Assembly (NCBI GenBank): GCA_963765285.1
Contig: CAVXVR010000004.1
Location: 930,001-994,000, forward strand
DNA: 64,000 bases
Direction of reading: 5' to 3'
Source of the DNA: CAVWZH01 sp963765285
Lineage (GTDB): Bacteria; Acidobacteriota; Terriglobia; Terriglobales; Acidobacteriaceae
The position numbers and the translations under genes are program-made. The notes under the pieces are model-generated. The model ran no database searches. It was not told the DNA's origin and worked only from the letters and a program-made list of their open reading frames with translations. Below are positions 1 through 9,351 of the stretch, piece after piece (positions within the stretch are counted from its first letter, which is position 1; the number at the start of each line of letters is the position of its first letter).

Positions 1-622
1 CGCGGCGCTGGCGCCGTTTTTCTTCTTGGCAATTGCGATGCGCCGGGCAGAAATGCGCAGTGCTTTTCCGGCGGCCCTGGTCTCGGCATTCGCTTTTGTC
101 TACATCGCCCTCCCGCTGGGAATGCTGGTGCAGGTGCGCCAGCAGTGGGCGGGGGCGATTCTGGTGATGTACGTTCTGGCGGTGGTTTGGGCGGGCGATA
201 TCTTTGCCTACTTTGTGGGACGCTCGCTGGGCCGGCACTTGATGTCGCCGCGCGTCAGTCCGAAAAAGACCTGGGAAGGCGCGGTCGCTTCGATGGCCGC
301 CAGTCTGGCCGTGGGATGGCTACTGAGCACCTACGCAACTGCCATCAGTTCGTTCCTGCTGAATCTGCATCTAATTACGCGAGGAGACGGTTATTTCGCG
401 CTGCAGAAGCCGCCGCTGGGGCCGGTATTGTTGCTTTCTGCGGTGCTTAACATCGCGGCCCAGCTTGGTGATCTGGTGGAATCGCTGATCAAGCGCGGCG
501 CGGGGATTAAGGATTCCGGGGCGATTTTGCCCGGCCATGGAGGCATGCTTGACAGAATTGATGCCCTGCTCTTTGCCGCTCCAGTCCTGTGGTACTATGC
601 GGCTTGGCGCGTGTTGCAGTAG
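1..622 (+). CDS. cdsA: Phosphatidate cytidylyltransferase, C-terminal part (gene starts before the window)
   Basis: Makes CDP-diacylglycerol from phosphatidic acid and CTP in the cytoplasmic membrane, the branch point for phospholipid synthesis. The open frame runs from the left edge without a start, so only about 206 residues are visible. It has several hydrophobic segments and, near the C-terminus, the CdsA signature: SLIKRGAGIKDSG followed by LPGHGGMLDRID, with the conserved K-D and H-G-G-x-x-D-R residues. The stop lies 14 bases before the phosphatase gene, and dxr and rseP follow on the same strand. A cdsA-dxr-rseP order is common in bacteria, usually with uppS upstream (outside this window). 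Confidence 0.95.
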   Translation, partial: AALAPFFFLAIAMRRAEMRSAFPAALVSAFAFVYIALPLGMLVQVRQQWAGAILVMYVLAVVWAGDIFAYFVGRSLGRHLMSPRVSPKKTWEGAVASMAASLAVGWLLSTYATAISSFLLNLHLITRGDGYFALQKPPLGPVLLLSAVLNIAAQLGDLVESLIKRGAGIKDSGAILPGHGGMLDRIDALLFAAPVLWYYAAWRVLQ

Positions 623-636
623 AGGTGGTCTGACAC

Positions 637-1233
637 ATGCCAGAGTTGCCGCCCTATCCCCCGCTGACGGCACTTCATCCGGATAGCTATCTAAGCCGTG
701 CAAAACTTGCAAAGATGAACCACCTTTCGCCGACAAATCAACTCCATTGGGTCAGCGGTCCGTGGCGCGGGAAATTGGCGCTGGCGGCTCGCCCTCGCGG
801 CGGCGATTGGTTACAAGATGAGATTACGGGCTGGCGGCGAGATGGAGTTCACGAAGTCGTTTCTCTGCTAACCCGCGAAGAAGAGGCAGTCCTTGACCTT
901 CGCGAGGAAGCAGTCGAGGTAAAAGCCCAAGGCCTGAGATTCGCATCTTTTCCGATTCCGGACCGGCAGGTGCCACGATCAGAATCGGAACTAGCAGCGA
1001 TGCTGGAGCAGCTCGACGCAGACCTTTCTTCCGGCACGAATGTTATGGTCCACTGCCGTCAAGGATTGGGACGTACTGGCCTGGTTGCTGCGTGCCTCTT
1101 GGTTACGAAGGGACTGCCCCCGGAAGCGGCCGTACAAAGGGTAAGCGTCGCGCGGGGCGCGTCGGTCCCTGAGACAGCGGAGCAGAGGCATTGGATTGAT
1201 CACTACGCTGAAGTCTTAGCGGGTACGAAGTAA
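637..1233 (+). CDS. Dual-specificity / tyrosine-type protein phosphatase family protein
   Basis: A 198-residue soluble protein of the cysteine-dependent phosphatase fold. The P-loop HCRQGLGRTG is complete: nucleophile Cys140 and phosphate-binding Arg146 in the C-x5-R arrangement. An upstream loop FPIPDRQVP offers a plausible general-acid Asp. It resembles the CDKN3/DSP-like family; the substrate cannot be read from sequence and could be phosphoprotein, phosphoinositide or another phosphoester. The gene sits between cdsA and dxr with short gaps (14 and 30 bases), so it is probably co-transcribed with lipid and isoprenoid genes. ATG start; no signal peptide. Confidence 0.85.
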   Translation: MPELPPYPPLTALHPDSYLSRAKLAKMNHLSPTNQLHWVSGPWRGKLALAARPRGGDWLQDEITGWRRDGVHEVVSLLTREEEAVLDLREEAVEVKAQGLRFASFPIPDRQVPRSESELAAMLEQLDADLSSGTNVMVHCRQGLGRTGLVAACLLVTKGLPPEAAVQRVSVARGASVPETAEQRHWIDHYAEVLAGTK

Positions 1234-1263
1234 AAGCGGTAGCAGTAGCATAAGGGATTACTC

Positions 1264-2478
1264 GTGAAACGGATCGCTATTCTCGGTTCGACAGGCTCGA
1301 TCGGGCGCAGCACGCTCAGCGTGGTGGAGTCCTATCCCGAGCGCTTTCAGGTTGTCGCGTTGGCGGCGGGCCGGAATGTGGACGAAGCCTTCGAGCAGGC
1401 ACGGCGGTGGAAGCCGCGGGTTATCTCGATCGCGGCTGAGCCCGATGCCGACATATTGCGCAAGCGGCTGAAGACCTCCGGCGTTACGGGATCGGAAGTC
1501 GTATACGGCGCCAAAGGCACCGTGCAGGTTGCAACCCATTCCGATGCCGACTTCGTGGTCAGCGCCATCGTCGGCGTGGCCGGATTGGAAGCTACGTACG
1601 AAGCGGTACGGGCCGGCAAGACTGTCGGCCTGGCCAATAAAGAATGTCTGGTTGCGGCGGGAGAATTGATCACGGCTGAAGCCAAGCGGCAGGGCAAACC
1701 GCTGCTGCCGATCGACAGTGAGCACAACGCCGTCCATCAATGCTTGCGTGGCGGGCGGATGGAAGAAGTGGAGCGCATCTGGCTGACCGCTTCCGGCGGG
1801 CCTTTCTTGAACACGCCGAAATCGCAATTTGCTTCCATCACCATCGAGCAGGCGTTGAATCATCCCACCTGGAAGATGGGCCGGCGGATCACGATCGATT
1901 CAGCTACCTTGATGAACAAAGGTTTCGAGGTGATCGAAGCCTGCCGGCTGTTTGGGGTTGCGCCGGATCGGGTGCAAGTGATGGTGCATCCACAATCGAC
2001 GATTCATTCCATGGTCGAGTTTGTCGATGGCAGCATACTTGCTCAGTTTTCCGTGACAGATATGCGGCTGCCGATCCTTTACGCCCTGACTTTTCCGGAA
2101 CGGGTTTCTTCGACTATGCGCTTCCCGGTCATGGACTTGCGGACACTGGATTTTCGTCCACCGGACCTGGAAAAATTCCCCTGCTTGCGGCTAGCCTATG
2201 AAGCAGCCGAGGCCGGGGGTGGGAAAACAGTTGCACTGAATGCCGCCGACGAAGTGGCGGTGGCGGCGTTTCTGGAGGGGTCGATTGGGTTTGCCGATAT
2301 CCCCCAGGTGATCGAAAGAGTGGTTGCCCAAACGGAAGTGGGCAAACTGGAATCTATTCAACAAGTGCTGGAAGCGGACGCTGAAGCACGGCAAAGGGCG
2401 CGCAGACAGGTGGAAGGCTCCTCCCGTTCTGCCGTCGCTGTGCCGGCTGTGGCGGCCGCTCGCTGGCAAGGGGAATAA
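1264..2478 (+). CDS. dxr: 1-deoxy-D-xylulose 5-phosphate reductoisomerase
   Basis: Converts DXP to 2-C-methyl-D-erythritol 4-phosphate with NADPH, the first committed step of the MEP isoprenoid pathway. The 404 residues match normal family length. Visible landmarks are the N-terminal dinucleotide-binding LGSTGSIG, the NKECLVAAGE segment, the metal/substrate region IDSEHNAVHQCL, the LTASGGPF loop and the MNKGFEVIEA helix. The start is a GTG; the protein opens directly with KRIAILGSTG as expected. It is 10 bases upstream of rseP. ispG, a later enzyme of the same pathway, lies 1.4 kb downstream. Confidence 0.97.
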   Translation: MKRIAILGSTGSIGRSTLSVVESYPERFQVVALAAGRNVDEAFEQARRWKPRVISIAAEPDADILRKRLKTSGVTGSEVVYGAKGTVQVATHSDADFVVSAIVGVAGLEATYEAVRAGKTVGLANKECLVAAGELITAEAKRQGKPLLPIDSEHNAVHQCLRGGRMEEVERIWLTASGGPFLNTPKSQFASITIEQALNHPTWKMGRRITIDSATLMNKGFEVIEACRLFGVAPDRVQVMVHPQSTIHSMVEFVDGSILAQFSVTDMRLPILYALTFPERVSSTMRFPVMDLRTLDFRPPDLEKFPCLRLAYEAAEAGGGKTVALNAADEVAVAAFLEGSIGFADIPQVIERVVAQTEVGKLESIQQVLEADAEARQRARRQVEGSSRSAVAVPAVAAARWQGE

Positions 2479-2487
2479 TACACAACT

Positions 2488-3816
2488 ATGGCTTCCTTCA
2501 TTATTTATCCATTAGCCTTCATCGTAGTGCTGGGGATCATGATCCTGGTCCACGAATTTGGCCACTACGCTGTGGCCAAGGCGCTCGGCGTGCGCGTCGA
2601 GGTGTTCTCCATCGGATTCGGCAAGCGCCTTCTCGGCTTTCGCAGGGGAGACACTGACTACCGCATCAGCGCGATTCCGCTGGGCGGCTACGTCAAGATG
2701 AGCGGCGAGAATCCCATGGATGATCGCACCGGTGATCCCGCGGAATTTCTCTCGCATCCCCGCTGGCACCGTTTTCTGATCGCGATTGCCGGGCCGGCCA
2801 TGAATATTCTGCTGGCGATTGGCCTGCTGACCGGCGTGTACATGGTGCATTACGAATATCTGGCCGTGATGGATGAGCCTACGGTGATTGGCTGGGTGAT
2901 CAAGGATTCGTCCGCCGCGAAGGCGGGAATCCAGGCTGGGGATCGCATAGCCCGGATCGAAGGGATCAGCAATCCCAACTGGGAGCAGGTTGAGGAGAAG
3001 GTGGCGCTCAGCCCCGGCCAGCCGCTGCCGGTGACGGTTGAAAGGGCTGGAAAAGACCTGGATTTTACAGTCGTGCCGGAGCCGGATGGGATCGACCGTA
3101 TTGGTTTCGCCGGCTGGACGGCCAAGGATCCAAACATAAAGATCACGGAATTGCAGCCGGGTATGCCGGCAGAAAAAGCTGGGATGAAAGTCGGCGACGT
3201 CATCCTGACGGCCGATGGCCAGCCCGTTCCGGCGCTGGCCGCGATGGTAGAAACGCTCGAAAGGACCAAGGACAAGCCGATTGAAATCACCGTGCTGCGC
3301 GATGGGCAGAAACTGAATTTCACGGTACAGCCGGTTCTGTCAGAGAACCGCTATCGCATCGGCGTGGGCAGTCTGCGCACCAAAGTGAAGACGCTGAGCT
3401 TCCCCGAGGCGCTTCGCCTGTCGCTGGATCGCAATCGGCAAGCCTCGTTCATGATTATTGAGCTGGTGCAGAAGATGGTGCAGCGGAAGATTTCCATCCG
3501 CTCGATTGAAGGCCCGATTCGCATCGGCCAGGCGGCGGGGGATGCTGCCAGTCAGAAAGGCTGGTCGCCGCTGCTCGAATTGACCGCGGCCATCAGTTTG
3601 AATCTTGGAATCTTTAACCTGTTGCCTATTCCGATTCTCGACGGCGGGGTGATTTTATTTCTGCTGATTGAGACGGTCATGCGCCGGGACATCAGTTTGC
3701 GGATTAAAGAGCGGGTCTACCAGGCGGCATTTGTTTTTCTGGTTTTGTTTGCTGTCATGGTGATTTTTAATGATCTGCAAAAAACCTTGCCTGGGTTGAT
3801 GCAGAGATTGCCTTAG
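2488..3816 (+). CDS. rseP: RIP site-2 metalloprotease (RseP/RasP family)
   Basis: Intramembrane zinc protease that cleaves single-pass membrane proteins, classically anti-sigma factors, within the cytoplasmic membrane. The first transmembrane segment carries HEFGH (residues 22-26), the HExxH active site. The third zinc ligand is in the late NLLPIPILDGG segment. Between them are two PDZ-like regions (about 125-200 and 210-285). The 442 residues and four hydrophobic segments fit the family. It follows dxr by 9 bases and is probably co-transcribed with it. No anti-sigma factor gene is adjacent, so its substrate here is unknown. Confidence 0.96.
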   Translation: MASFIIYPLAFIVVLGIMILVHEFGHYAVAKALGVRVEVFSIGFGKRLLGFRRGDTDYRISAIPLGGYVKMSGENPMDDRTGDPAEFLSHPRWHRFLIAIAGPAMNILLAIGLLTGVYMVHYEYLAVMDEPTVIGWVIKDSSAAKAGIQAGDRIARIEGISNPNWEQVEEKVALSPGQPLPVTVERAGKDLDFTVVPEPDGIDRIGFAGWTAKDPNIKITELQPGMPAEKAGMKVGDVILTADGQPVPALAAMVETLERTKDKPIEITVLRDGQKLNFTVQPVLSENRYRIGVGSLRTKVKTLSFPEALRLSLDRNRQASFMIIELVQKMVQRKISIRSIEGPIRIGQAAGDAASQKGWSPLLELTAAISLNLGIFNLLPIPILDGGVILFLLIETVMRRDISLRIKERVYQAAFVFLVLFAVMVIFNDLQKTLPGLMQRLP

Positions 3817-3817
3817 T

Positions 3818-3880
3818 TTCTACCACAGAGGACTCTGAGGACACAGACCCGGGTTCTACCACAGAGGGCACTGAGGACAC
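3818..3880. repeat. Tandem pair of 27-bp direct repeats between rseP and ispG
   Basis: Two units at 3818-3844 and 3854-3880 share TTCTACCACAGAGG and CTGAGGACAC, differing only in the three central bases (ACT against GCA), with a 9-base gap and a 36-base period. They contain no start codon and end about 40 bases before ispG. The type is an accessory intergenic repeat rich in CCACAGAGG-like words; a related inverted form occurs at 32084-32161. Function unknown. Confidence 0.8.
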
Positions 3881-3922
3881 TAAGGAACGCCTGTTCTTTA
3901 CGTGTTAAACTAGACATTCCAG

Positions 3923-5164
3923 ATGGCTACTATTCAACGCAGAAAAACTGTCACCTGCGCCATTGGCGATGTGCGCGTCGGATCGGATGCACCGGTTGTG
4001 GTGCAGTCGATGACCAATACAGACACCGCCGACATCGCTTCCACCGTGCAGCAGTGCGCTTCGCTGGCGCGGGCTGGATCCGAACTGGTTCGGGTGACGG
4101 TCAACAATGAAGAAGCTGCGGCTGCTGTCGCACCGATCGTTGAACAACTCGATAAGCAAGGCGTGCGCGTGCCTATCATCGGCGATTTCCACTACAACGG
4201 GCACATTTTGCTGAAGAAGTTTCCCGAATGTGCGCGGGCGCTGGCCAAGTACCGCATCAATCCCGGCAACGTCAGCGTGGGGCGGAAGAATGACGACAAT
4301 TTCCGCACCATGATTGAGGTCGCGGTCGAGAACCAGAAGCCGGTGCGGATTGGAGTAAATTGGGGATCGCTCGATCAGGCGCTGCTTACCCGCATGATGG
4401 ATGAAAATTCCCGCCTGCCTGAACCGAAAGACGCTCGTGAAGTGACCATGGAAGCCATGGTGGTGAGCGCGCTCAATTCGGCGGCCCTGGCGGAAAAATA
4501 CGGACTAAGGGCCGACCAGATCATCCTGAGCGCGAAAGTCAGCGGTGTGCAGGATTTGATCGATGTTTATCGCTCGCTGGCGGCGCGCTGCAATTATCCT
4601 TTGCACCTGGGATTGACCGAGGCGGGCATGGGCGCCAAGGGCATTGTGGCTTCGAGCGCGGCACTGGGAGTCGTCTTGCAGGAAGGCATCGGCGACACGA
4701 TTCGGGTTTCTTTGACTCCCGCCCCCGGGGGCGATCGGAGCGAAGAAGTACGCGTGGCGCAGCAGATTTTGCAGTCGATGGGCATTCGCAGCTTTACACC
4801 TCAAGTAACAGCCTGTCCAGGCTGCGGCCGCACCACCAGCACTTTCTTCCAGGAAATGGCACAGCAGATTCAGACTTACTTACGCGAGCAGATGCCGGTA
4901 TGGAAAGGACGCTATACCGGCGTCGAAGAGATGAAAGTCGCCGTGATGGGCTGCGTGGTCAACGGCCCGGGCGAATCAAAGCATGCGAGCCTGGGGATTT
5001 CACTGCCGGGCACATTCGAAGAGCCCAAAGCACCGGTCTATGTGGATGGGCGCTTGTTTACCACACTCAAGGGAGACAAGATTGTCGCCGAGTTTATCGA
5101 GATTCTCGACGAGTATGTGGATTCGCATTATGCTGCGAAAGAAGAACAGACGTTAACGATGTAG
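3923..5164 (+). CDS. ispG: 4-hydroxy-3-methylbut-2-enyl diphosphate synthase (IspG/GcpE)
   Basis: Reductive penultimate step of the MEP pathway, converting MEcPP to HMBPP with a [4Fe-4S] cluster. The 413-residue protein begins with RRKTVTCAIGDVRVG, has the TIM-barrel region with the GDFHYNGH motif, and the C-terminal cluster domain with CPGCGRTT and CVVNGPGES supplying three Cys ligands. This is the short bacterial form without the plant-type insert. It is convergent with the DUF72 gene (stop codons 10 bases apart). The repeat pair upstream separates it from rseP. Confidence 0.97.
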   Translation: MATIQRRKTVTCAIGDVRVGSDAPVVVQSMTNTDTADIASTVQQCASLARAGSELVRVTVNNEEAAAAVAPIVEQLDKQGVRVPIIGDFHYNGHILLKKFPECARALAKYRINPGNVSVGRKNDDNFRTMIEVAVENQKPVRIGVNWGSLDQALLTRMMDENSRLPEPKDAREVTMEAMVVSALNSAALAEKYGLRADQIILSAKVSGVQDLIDVYRSLAARCNYPLHLGLTEAGMGAKGIVASSAALGVVLQEGIGDTIRVSLTPAPGGDRSEEVRVAQQILQSMGIRSFTPQVTACPGCGRTTSTFFQEMAQQIQTYLREQMPVWKGRYTGVEEMKVAVMGCVVNGPGESKHASLGISLPGTFEEPKAPVYVDGRLFTTLKGDKIVAEFIEILDEYVDSHYAAKEEQTLTM

Positions 5165-5174
5165 GCGCGAGCGT

Positions 5175-6110
5175 CTACATCGCAAACTGCAAGCCTGCGG
5201 CTTCGTCGGGAATCGGATCCGCAATTTTCTCCAGCTCAGGATAGTGTTTCAGCAAACGCTCCGGCGCTCTTACACGCTGGCCACTCAGCATGTGTTTCAG
5301 TTGCAGGGCATTCACTCCCGCCTTGCCTTCAAAGTGGTTGTTGGTGATGACGTAAGTCACTTCGGCTCTCTGCGCAATGTGCTCGATCTTGGTCTTCCAC
5401 CCGCTCAGTTCGGCTTCGCTATACAGATAGTTGTAGCGGTCTTCGCCACGCTCGGCTTCGAACCACTGGTCGTAGTTGCGTCCATGCAGGCGAATGTAGC
5501 CTACTGGCGAAGTCACGTGCTCAGTCGGTTCCAGCGATCGACCGATCTGCGGCTGGTCGATGTTGCAGAAGGCAACGTTTTTCTGGGTGAAGGAGCTGAG
5601 GGTTTCGGGATTGTCCCAGCTGGAATGGCGTACTTCCACCACTCGCGGAAATTCGATGAATTGCCGCAGCAGTTGCTCCACATATTCACGATTCAGCGAA
5701 GTGTTCTTGAACGAAACCGGAAATTGGATCAGCAGGGCGCCAAGTTTCCCTTCGGCCGCCAGCGCTTCCAGGCCGTCGCGGGCCAGCTTCTCGTCTTCAT
5801 CATTCGGCCGGATAGTCGCGGCCGAAGTCGGCTCCATCACGGCAATGGGAGAATGGGTAAAAGAACGATGCAATTTGGCGGTGAACATGAAATTCGGATT
5901 GACCGCGCCCGCTTTGCGCGCCCACAGCTTGGCAAGATGGGGCTTGATGTGGCCGTAGAACGAAGTGTTGATCTCAACCACGTCGAAACACTGCGCCACG
6001 AACTCCAGCGGATGCTGTTTGTTGCGGGCCATCGACGGCGGGTAGAAAATTCCCTCCCAGTCTTTGTAAGACCAGCCTGCTGTGCCGACGCGGATCAGGG
6101 GAGACGGCAT
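5175..6110 (-). CDS. DUF72 family protein (YecE-like TIM barrel)
   Basis: A 311-residue cytosolic protein with the DUF72 opening IRVGTAGWSYKDWEGIFYP, followed by VVEINTSFYG and the conserved VEVRHSSW and YIRLHGRNYDQW segments. The family forms a TIM barrel related to sugar-phosphate isomerases and nucleases; its biochemical role is not established. It is transcribed away from ispG and lies 51 bases downstream of dinB on the same strand, so the two may share a transcript. Confidence 0.9.
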   Translation of the reverse strand: MPSPLIRVGTAGWSYKDWEGIFYPPSMARNKQHPLEFVAQCFDVVEINTSFYGHIKPHLAKLWARKAGAVNPNFMFTAKLHRSFTHSPIAVMEPTSAATIRPNDEDEKLARDGLEALAAEGKLGALLIQFPVSFKNTSLNREYVEQLLRQFIEFPRVVEVRHSSWDNPETLSSFTQKNVAFCNIDQPQIGRSLEPTEHVTSPVGYIRLHGRNYDQWFEAERGEDRYNYLYSEAELSGWKTKIEHIAQRAEVTYVITNNHFEGKAGVNALQLKHMLSGQRVRAPERLLKHYPELEKIADPIPDEAAGLQFAM

Positions 6111-6161
6111 AGATGCAGGTTAGCATGACGCGGGCCATGCTTCTCAATCGGCAGGACTCGT

Positions 6162-7409
6162 CTACTTCGCCGATTTGCCTTTTCCCGGCAGGCCCGCGGG
6201 ATTCTCGTGCGTACGCTCGCGGAAGCCGCCAGCCAGTCCGCTGGCCAAAGAGACGCTGGAATCGCCGAACTTGTCGCGTAGACGATCAGCGGCGGCCAGA
6301 GCGCGCTCCCAGCGTTCGTTGCGGTCGCCCTCCAGGAGCGAACGCTGTCCCGGGGCGCTTTCAAGTTGTGACGCGTGCACTCCCAGCAGGCGGACTTGTG
6401 TGCCTTTACGCCAGTTCTTTCGCAACAACATCCGAACTTGCTCGAAAATCTCGGTGTCAAGCTGGGTCGGCGAGGGCAGAGTGTGTGCCCGGGTGATGGT
6501 TGTGAAATCTTTATAGCGCAGCTTGAGCTGGATGGTGCGGGCGTGGTATCCGCCTTCTCTCAGCCTCCGGCCTACCATTTCTGACAATCGCATCAGAGTG
6601 GATTCCAGCTGCTGCGGATCAGCGGTGTCCTCGTTGTAAGTATGTTCGTGGCTGATGGACTTTGGGTCGGTGTCTGCGCCAACTTCGCTGTCGAACCAGC
6701 CGCCAGCGTCTTCTCCGCGGGCTTTGCCGGCCAGAGCCAGTCCCCACTTTCCAAAGTGTTCTTGAAGGAACGCCTCGTCATGTTTAGAAAGATCACCAAC
6801 TCTGCGAATGCCGAGGGTGCTCAGGCTCTGCTCGGTAACTTTGCCGACACCCGGAATGTCCCTTACGTCGAGCGGCGCGAGCAGCCTGGCCTCCATCCCG
6901 GGCAATGCCCACAGAATTCCGTTGGGCTTCGCCTTCGCCGACGCCACCTTGGCAACCAGCCGCGAGGTGCCGATTCCGATCGAGCAGTTGAGTTGTGTTT
7001 CTGACTTCATCTTTTGATGCAAGGTGTGCGCGGCGCGCAGCGGCGGCCCATGTAGCCGGGCTGTGCCGGTCATGTCGAGGTAGGCTTCGTCGATCGATGC
7101 CATTTCGACCTGCGGGGAGAACGTGTCGAGCACGGCGTAGACCTTTTCCGAACTGTCGCGATAACGATGCGGATGGCCGTCCACAAAAATGGCGTGGGGA
7201 CAAAGTTTCGCGGCGGTGCGCAGGGGCATGGCAGAGTGCACGCCGAATTTTCGGGCTTCATAAGAAGCAGCTGAGACTACGCCGCGCTCATTCCGCTGGC
7301 CGCCCACGACGACGGCCTTGCCTTTCAGCCCGGGATCGTAGAGTTCTTCGACGGAGACGAAGAAGGCGTCCATGTCGACGTGAAATATGGTTTTGCCGGC
7401 AATTGACAT
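6162..7409 (-). CDS. dinB: DNA polymerase IV (Y-family translesion polymerase)
   Basis: Error-prone polymerase that bypasses damaged template bases. The 415 residues show the palm motifs IFHVDMDAFFVSVEE and SIDEAYLDMTG, which carry the catalytic acidic residues, the steric-gate region, the helix-hairpin-helix DIPGVGKVTEQSL and the little-finger domain with RLLGVHASQL. The C-terminus is basic and lacks a clear canonical beta-clamp QLxLF box, though QLESAPGQRSLL is near. Divergent from lpxB with a 70-base promoter region. No obvious LexA box was seen in that gap. Confidence 0.95.
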   Translation of the reverse strand: MSIAGKTIFHVDMDAFFVSVEELYDPGLKGKAVVVGGQRNERGVVSAASYEARKFGVHSAMPLRTAAKLCPHAIFVDGHPHRYRDSSEKVYAVLDTFSPQVEMASIDEAYLDMTGTARLHGPPLRAAHTLHQKMKSETQLNCSIGIGTSRLVAKVASAKAKPNGILWALPGMEARLLAPLDVRDIPGVGKVTEQSLSTLGIRRVGDLSKHDEAFLQEHFGKWGLALAGKARGEDAGGWFDSEVGADTDPKSISHEHTYNEDTADPQQLESTLMRLSEMVGRRLREGGYHARTIQLKLRYKDFTTITRAHTLPSPTQLDTEIFEQVRMLLRKNWRKGTQVRLLGVHASQLESAPGQRSLLEGDRNERWERALAAADRLRDKFGDSSVSLASGLAGGFRERTHENPAGLPGKGKSAK

Positions 7410-7479
7410 GGGGTCCGCCTGAGGCGGATTGTAGCAGTCGCAAATCTCGTGGCGTAGTCCCTGCCCTTACAATGCTTGG

Positions 7480-8652
7480 GTGCGAATTCTGATCTCGGCC
7501 GGCGAGGCTTCAGGTGAAATGTATGGCGCGCAACTGATCGAAGCGCTGCGCCGCCGCGATTCTCGCTTGAATTCTTCGGCGTGGGCGGAGACCGCATGCG
7601 TGCGGCAGATTGCGACACGGTGGTCGACGCCAAGGATCTTTCGGTGGTGGGAATTACTGAAATCCTCAGCCACCTGCCGAAGATTTGGGGTCTGTTTGGC
7701 AAATTGATCGCAGAAGCGGACCGGCGGCGGCCTGATCTTGCAGTGGTGATCGATTCGCCGGCGTTCAACTGGCGTGTCGCGCGCGCCATGCGGAAACGCA
7801 ACGTTTCCGTGGTCTATTACGTAGCTCCGCAGTTCTGGGCATGGCGGCAGGGCCGGGTGCGGTTGCTGCGGAAGTATGTCGATAAGGCGCTGGTGATTTT
7901 TCCTTTCGAAGAAAAGTTTTATCGTGATCGCGGCGTAGACGCCACTTTCGTCGGACATCCGCTGGCGGACCTTGCGAAGCCTGCGATCAGCCGCGAGGAC
8001 TACGCCGCACGATACAAACTCGATCCCGCCAAGCATTGGATCACGCTGATGCCGGGCAGCCGGGTGAAAGAAGTAAGGATGAACCTGCCGGAGATCCTGA
8101 AGTCGGCCGTTCAACTTGGAAGCGAGTACGAGTTTCTTCTTCCAGTGGCACCGACTCTGGATCGCAGTTTCGTGCCAGGGCTGTTGGGCCAGGATCTCAG
8201 GCAAGCGCAGAAGTCGATTCATCTGGTTGCGGAGGCGCTTCCTGCCCTGGCGAACTCCCGCGCCGGAATCATCGCCAGCGGCACCGCTACGGTTGAGGCG
8301 GCGATGATGGAAACGCCCTTTGTGATGGTGTACCGGGTCTCTCCGCTCACCTATGCCTTGGGCCGCCCGCGGGTGAAGGTTCCGCGATTCGCCATGGTCA
8401 ACCTGATTGCCGGAGCAGGAAGTTGTTCCCGAATTGGTGCAGCACGATTTCGTAGCTGAGAGTGTTGTTGCCCGCCTAAAGAAGATTCTCTCCGACGGAC
8501 CGGCTCGGGAGAAAATGCTACGAAGCCTGGCCGAGGTGAAGTCTCGCCTGCGAGGCTCTTTCCCCGATCATCTCCATCCCGCCGAGCGGGCAGCGGAAGC
8601 GGTGATTGGCTTGCTCCGCTCCGATGACGGGAGCCCGCGTAAGAGCCCATGA
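7480..8652 (+). pseudogene. lpxB: Lipid-A-disaccharide synthase, frame interrupted twice
   Basis: LpxB joins UDP-2,3-diacylglucosamine and lipid X to make the lipid A disaccharide at the inner membrane. The N-terminus RILISAGEASGEMYGAQLIE is typical and starts at a GTG. Reading then shifts: after RRRD (7558-7560) the homologous text continues one frame over as LEFFGVGGDRMRAADCD. A second shift near 8415 is needed to go from YRVSPLTYALGRPRVKVP..VNLIAG to QEVVPELVQHDF. One base is missing at the first site and one extra at the second, so overall length (about 390 codons) is normal. Either a decayed gene or two sequence errors; LpxB is normally essential when LPS is made, which favours error. 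Confidence 0.9.
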
Positions 8653-8711
8653 TTGTGACTAGCGGGAAGGGCACGGGCTTCCAGCCGTATGCTCACGGTA
8701 AACTTTGTTTG

Positions 8712-9161
8712 ATGGACACTTGGACATACGGTTCGCTCATCGCTCTCGGCGCTTTTTTTGTCGCACTCTACGTACGCGAACAGCGCCGATCTAGGACCAT
8801 GCGAGCACTCGCAATTCGGACGGGCTTCAATTATTTCGGGCGCGGCGTGCCACGATCCTTGAGCCTCCAGGGAACGCCAATGGAGCGCGCAAGTTCAATC
8901 TGGAACGTGATTGACCGAGATCGGCCCGGAATCAGGATTATCGCCTTCGATTGTCAGATCGGCACTGGTAAGGGCTGGCGTCGGACGGTTATCGCGGTCA
9001 AAACCGACGACGACCGTGCATTGTTATCGAATCGTGACCTAACAGTTCATTCTTCGGGCGATTGGATGATTTTGTACGAACCCAAAGCGTTCGTTCTAAC
9101 ACTAAATGGACTGATGACAGTCGATGAGCTTGAGGCTCGCCTGAATGAAATTGCTAGTTAA
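8712..9161 (+). CDS. Small membrane-anchored protein of unknown function
   Basis: About 149 residues. One N-terminal transmembrane helix (GSLIALGAFFVALYV) is followed by basic residues and a soluble domain containing GKGWRRTVIAVKT and ending VDELEARLNEIAS. I recognise no named family. The frame is open from an ATG at 8649 that overlaps the lpxB stop, but the ATG at 8712 gives a sensible membrane-anchor start, so it is preferred. Base composition is slightly lower in GC than neighbouring genes. It sits alone between lpxB and the M1-like gene, with a 190-base gap after it that holds no clear feature. Confidence 0.6.
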   Translation: MDTWTYGSLIALGAFFVALYVREQRRSRTMRALAIRTGFNYFGRGVPRSLSLQGTPMERASSIWNVIDRDRPGIRIIAFDCQIGTGKGWRRTVIAVKTDDDRALLSNRDLTVHSSGDWMILYEPKAFVLTLNGLMTVDELEARLNEIAS

Positions 9162-9351
9162 TACTGTTCGACCTACCCGCCTCAACTGTTCGCAAACAGG
9201 CGTTTACACTCAAAACCCCTCGCCTCGGTCAATGAGTGCTACGGCCGCAAGGGACCACCTCCCCGAGGCTTCGGTTGTCAAGAGCTTGTCTCCACGCATC
9301 TTTTGAGCCACAATCTTCATCATAGAGAGAAGATTCTCAAGGAGATAGAGC

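Noticed and set aside
3818..3880. Possible CRISPR array
   Set aside because: Only two repeat units, a 9-base gap instead of a spacer and no cas genes in the window.
5244..6128. 294-codon plus-strand frame over the DUF72 gene
   Set aside because: The DUF72 frame on the other strand has clear family motifs; this is its shadow.
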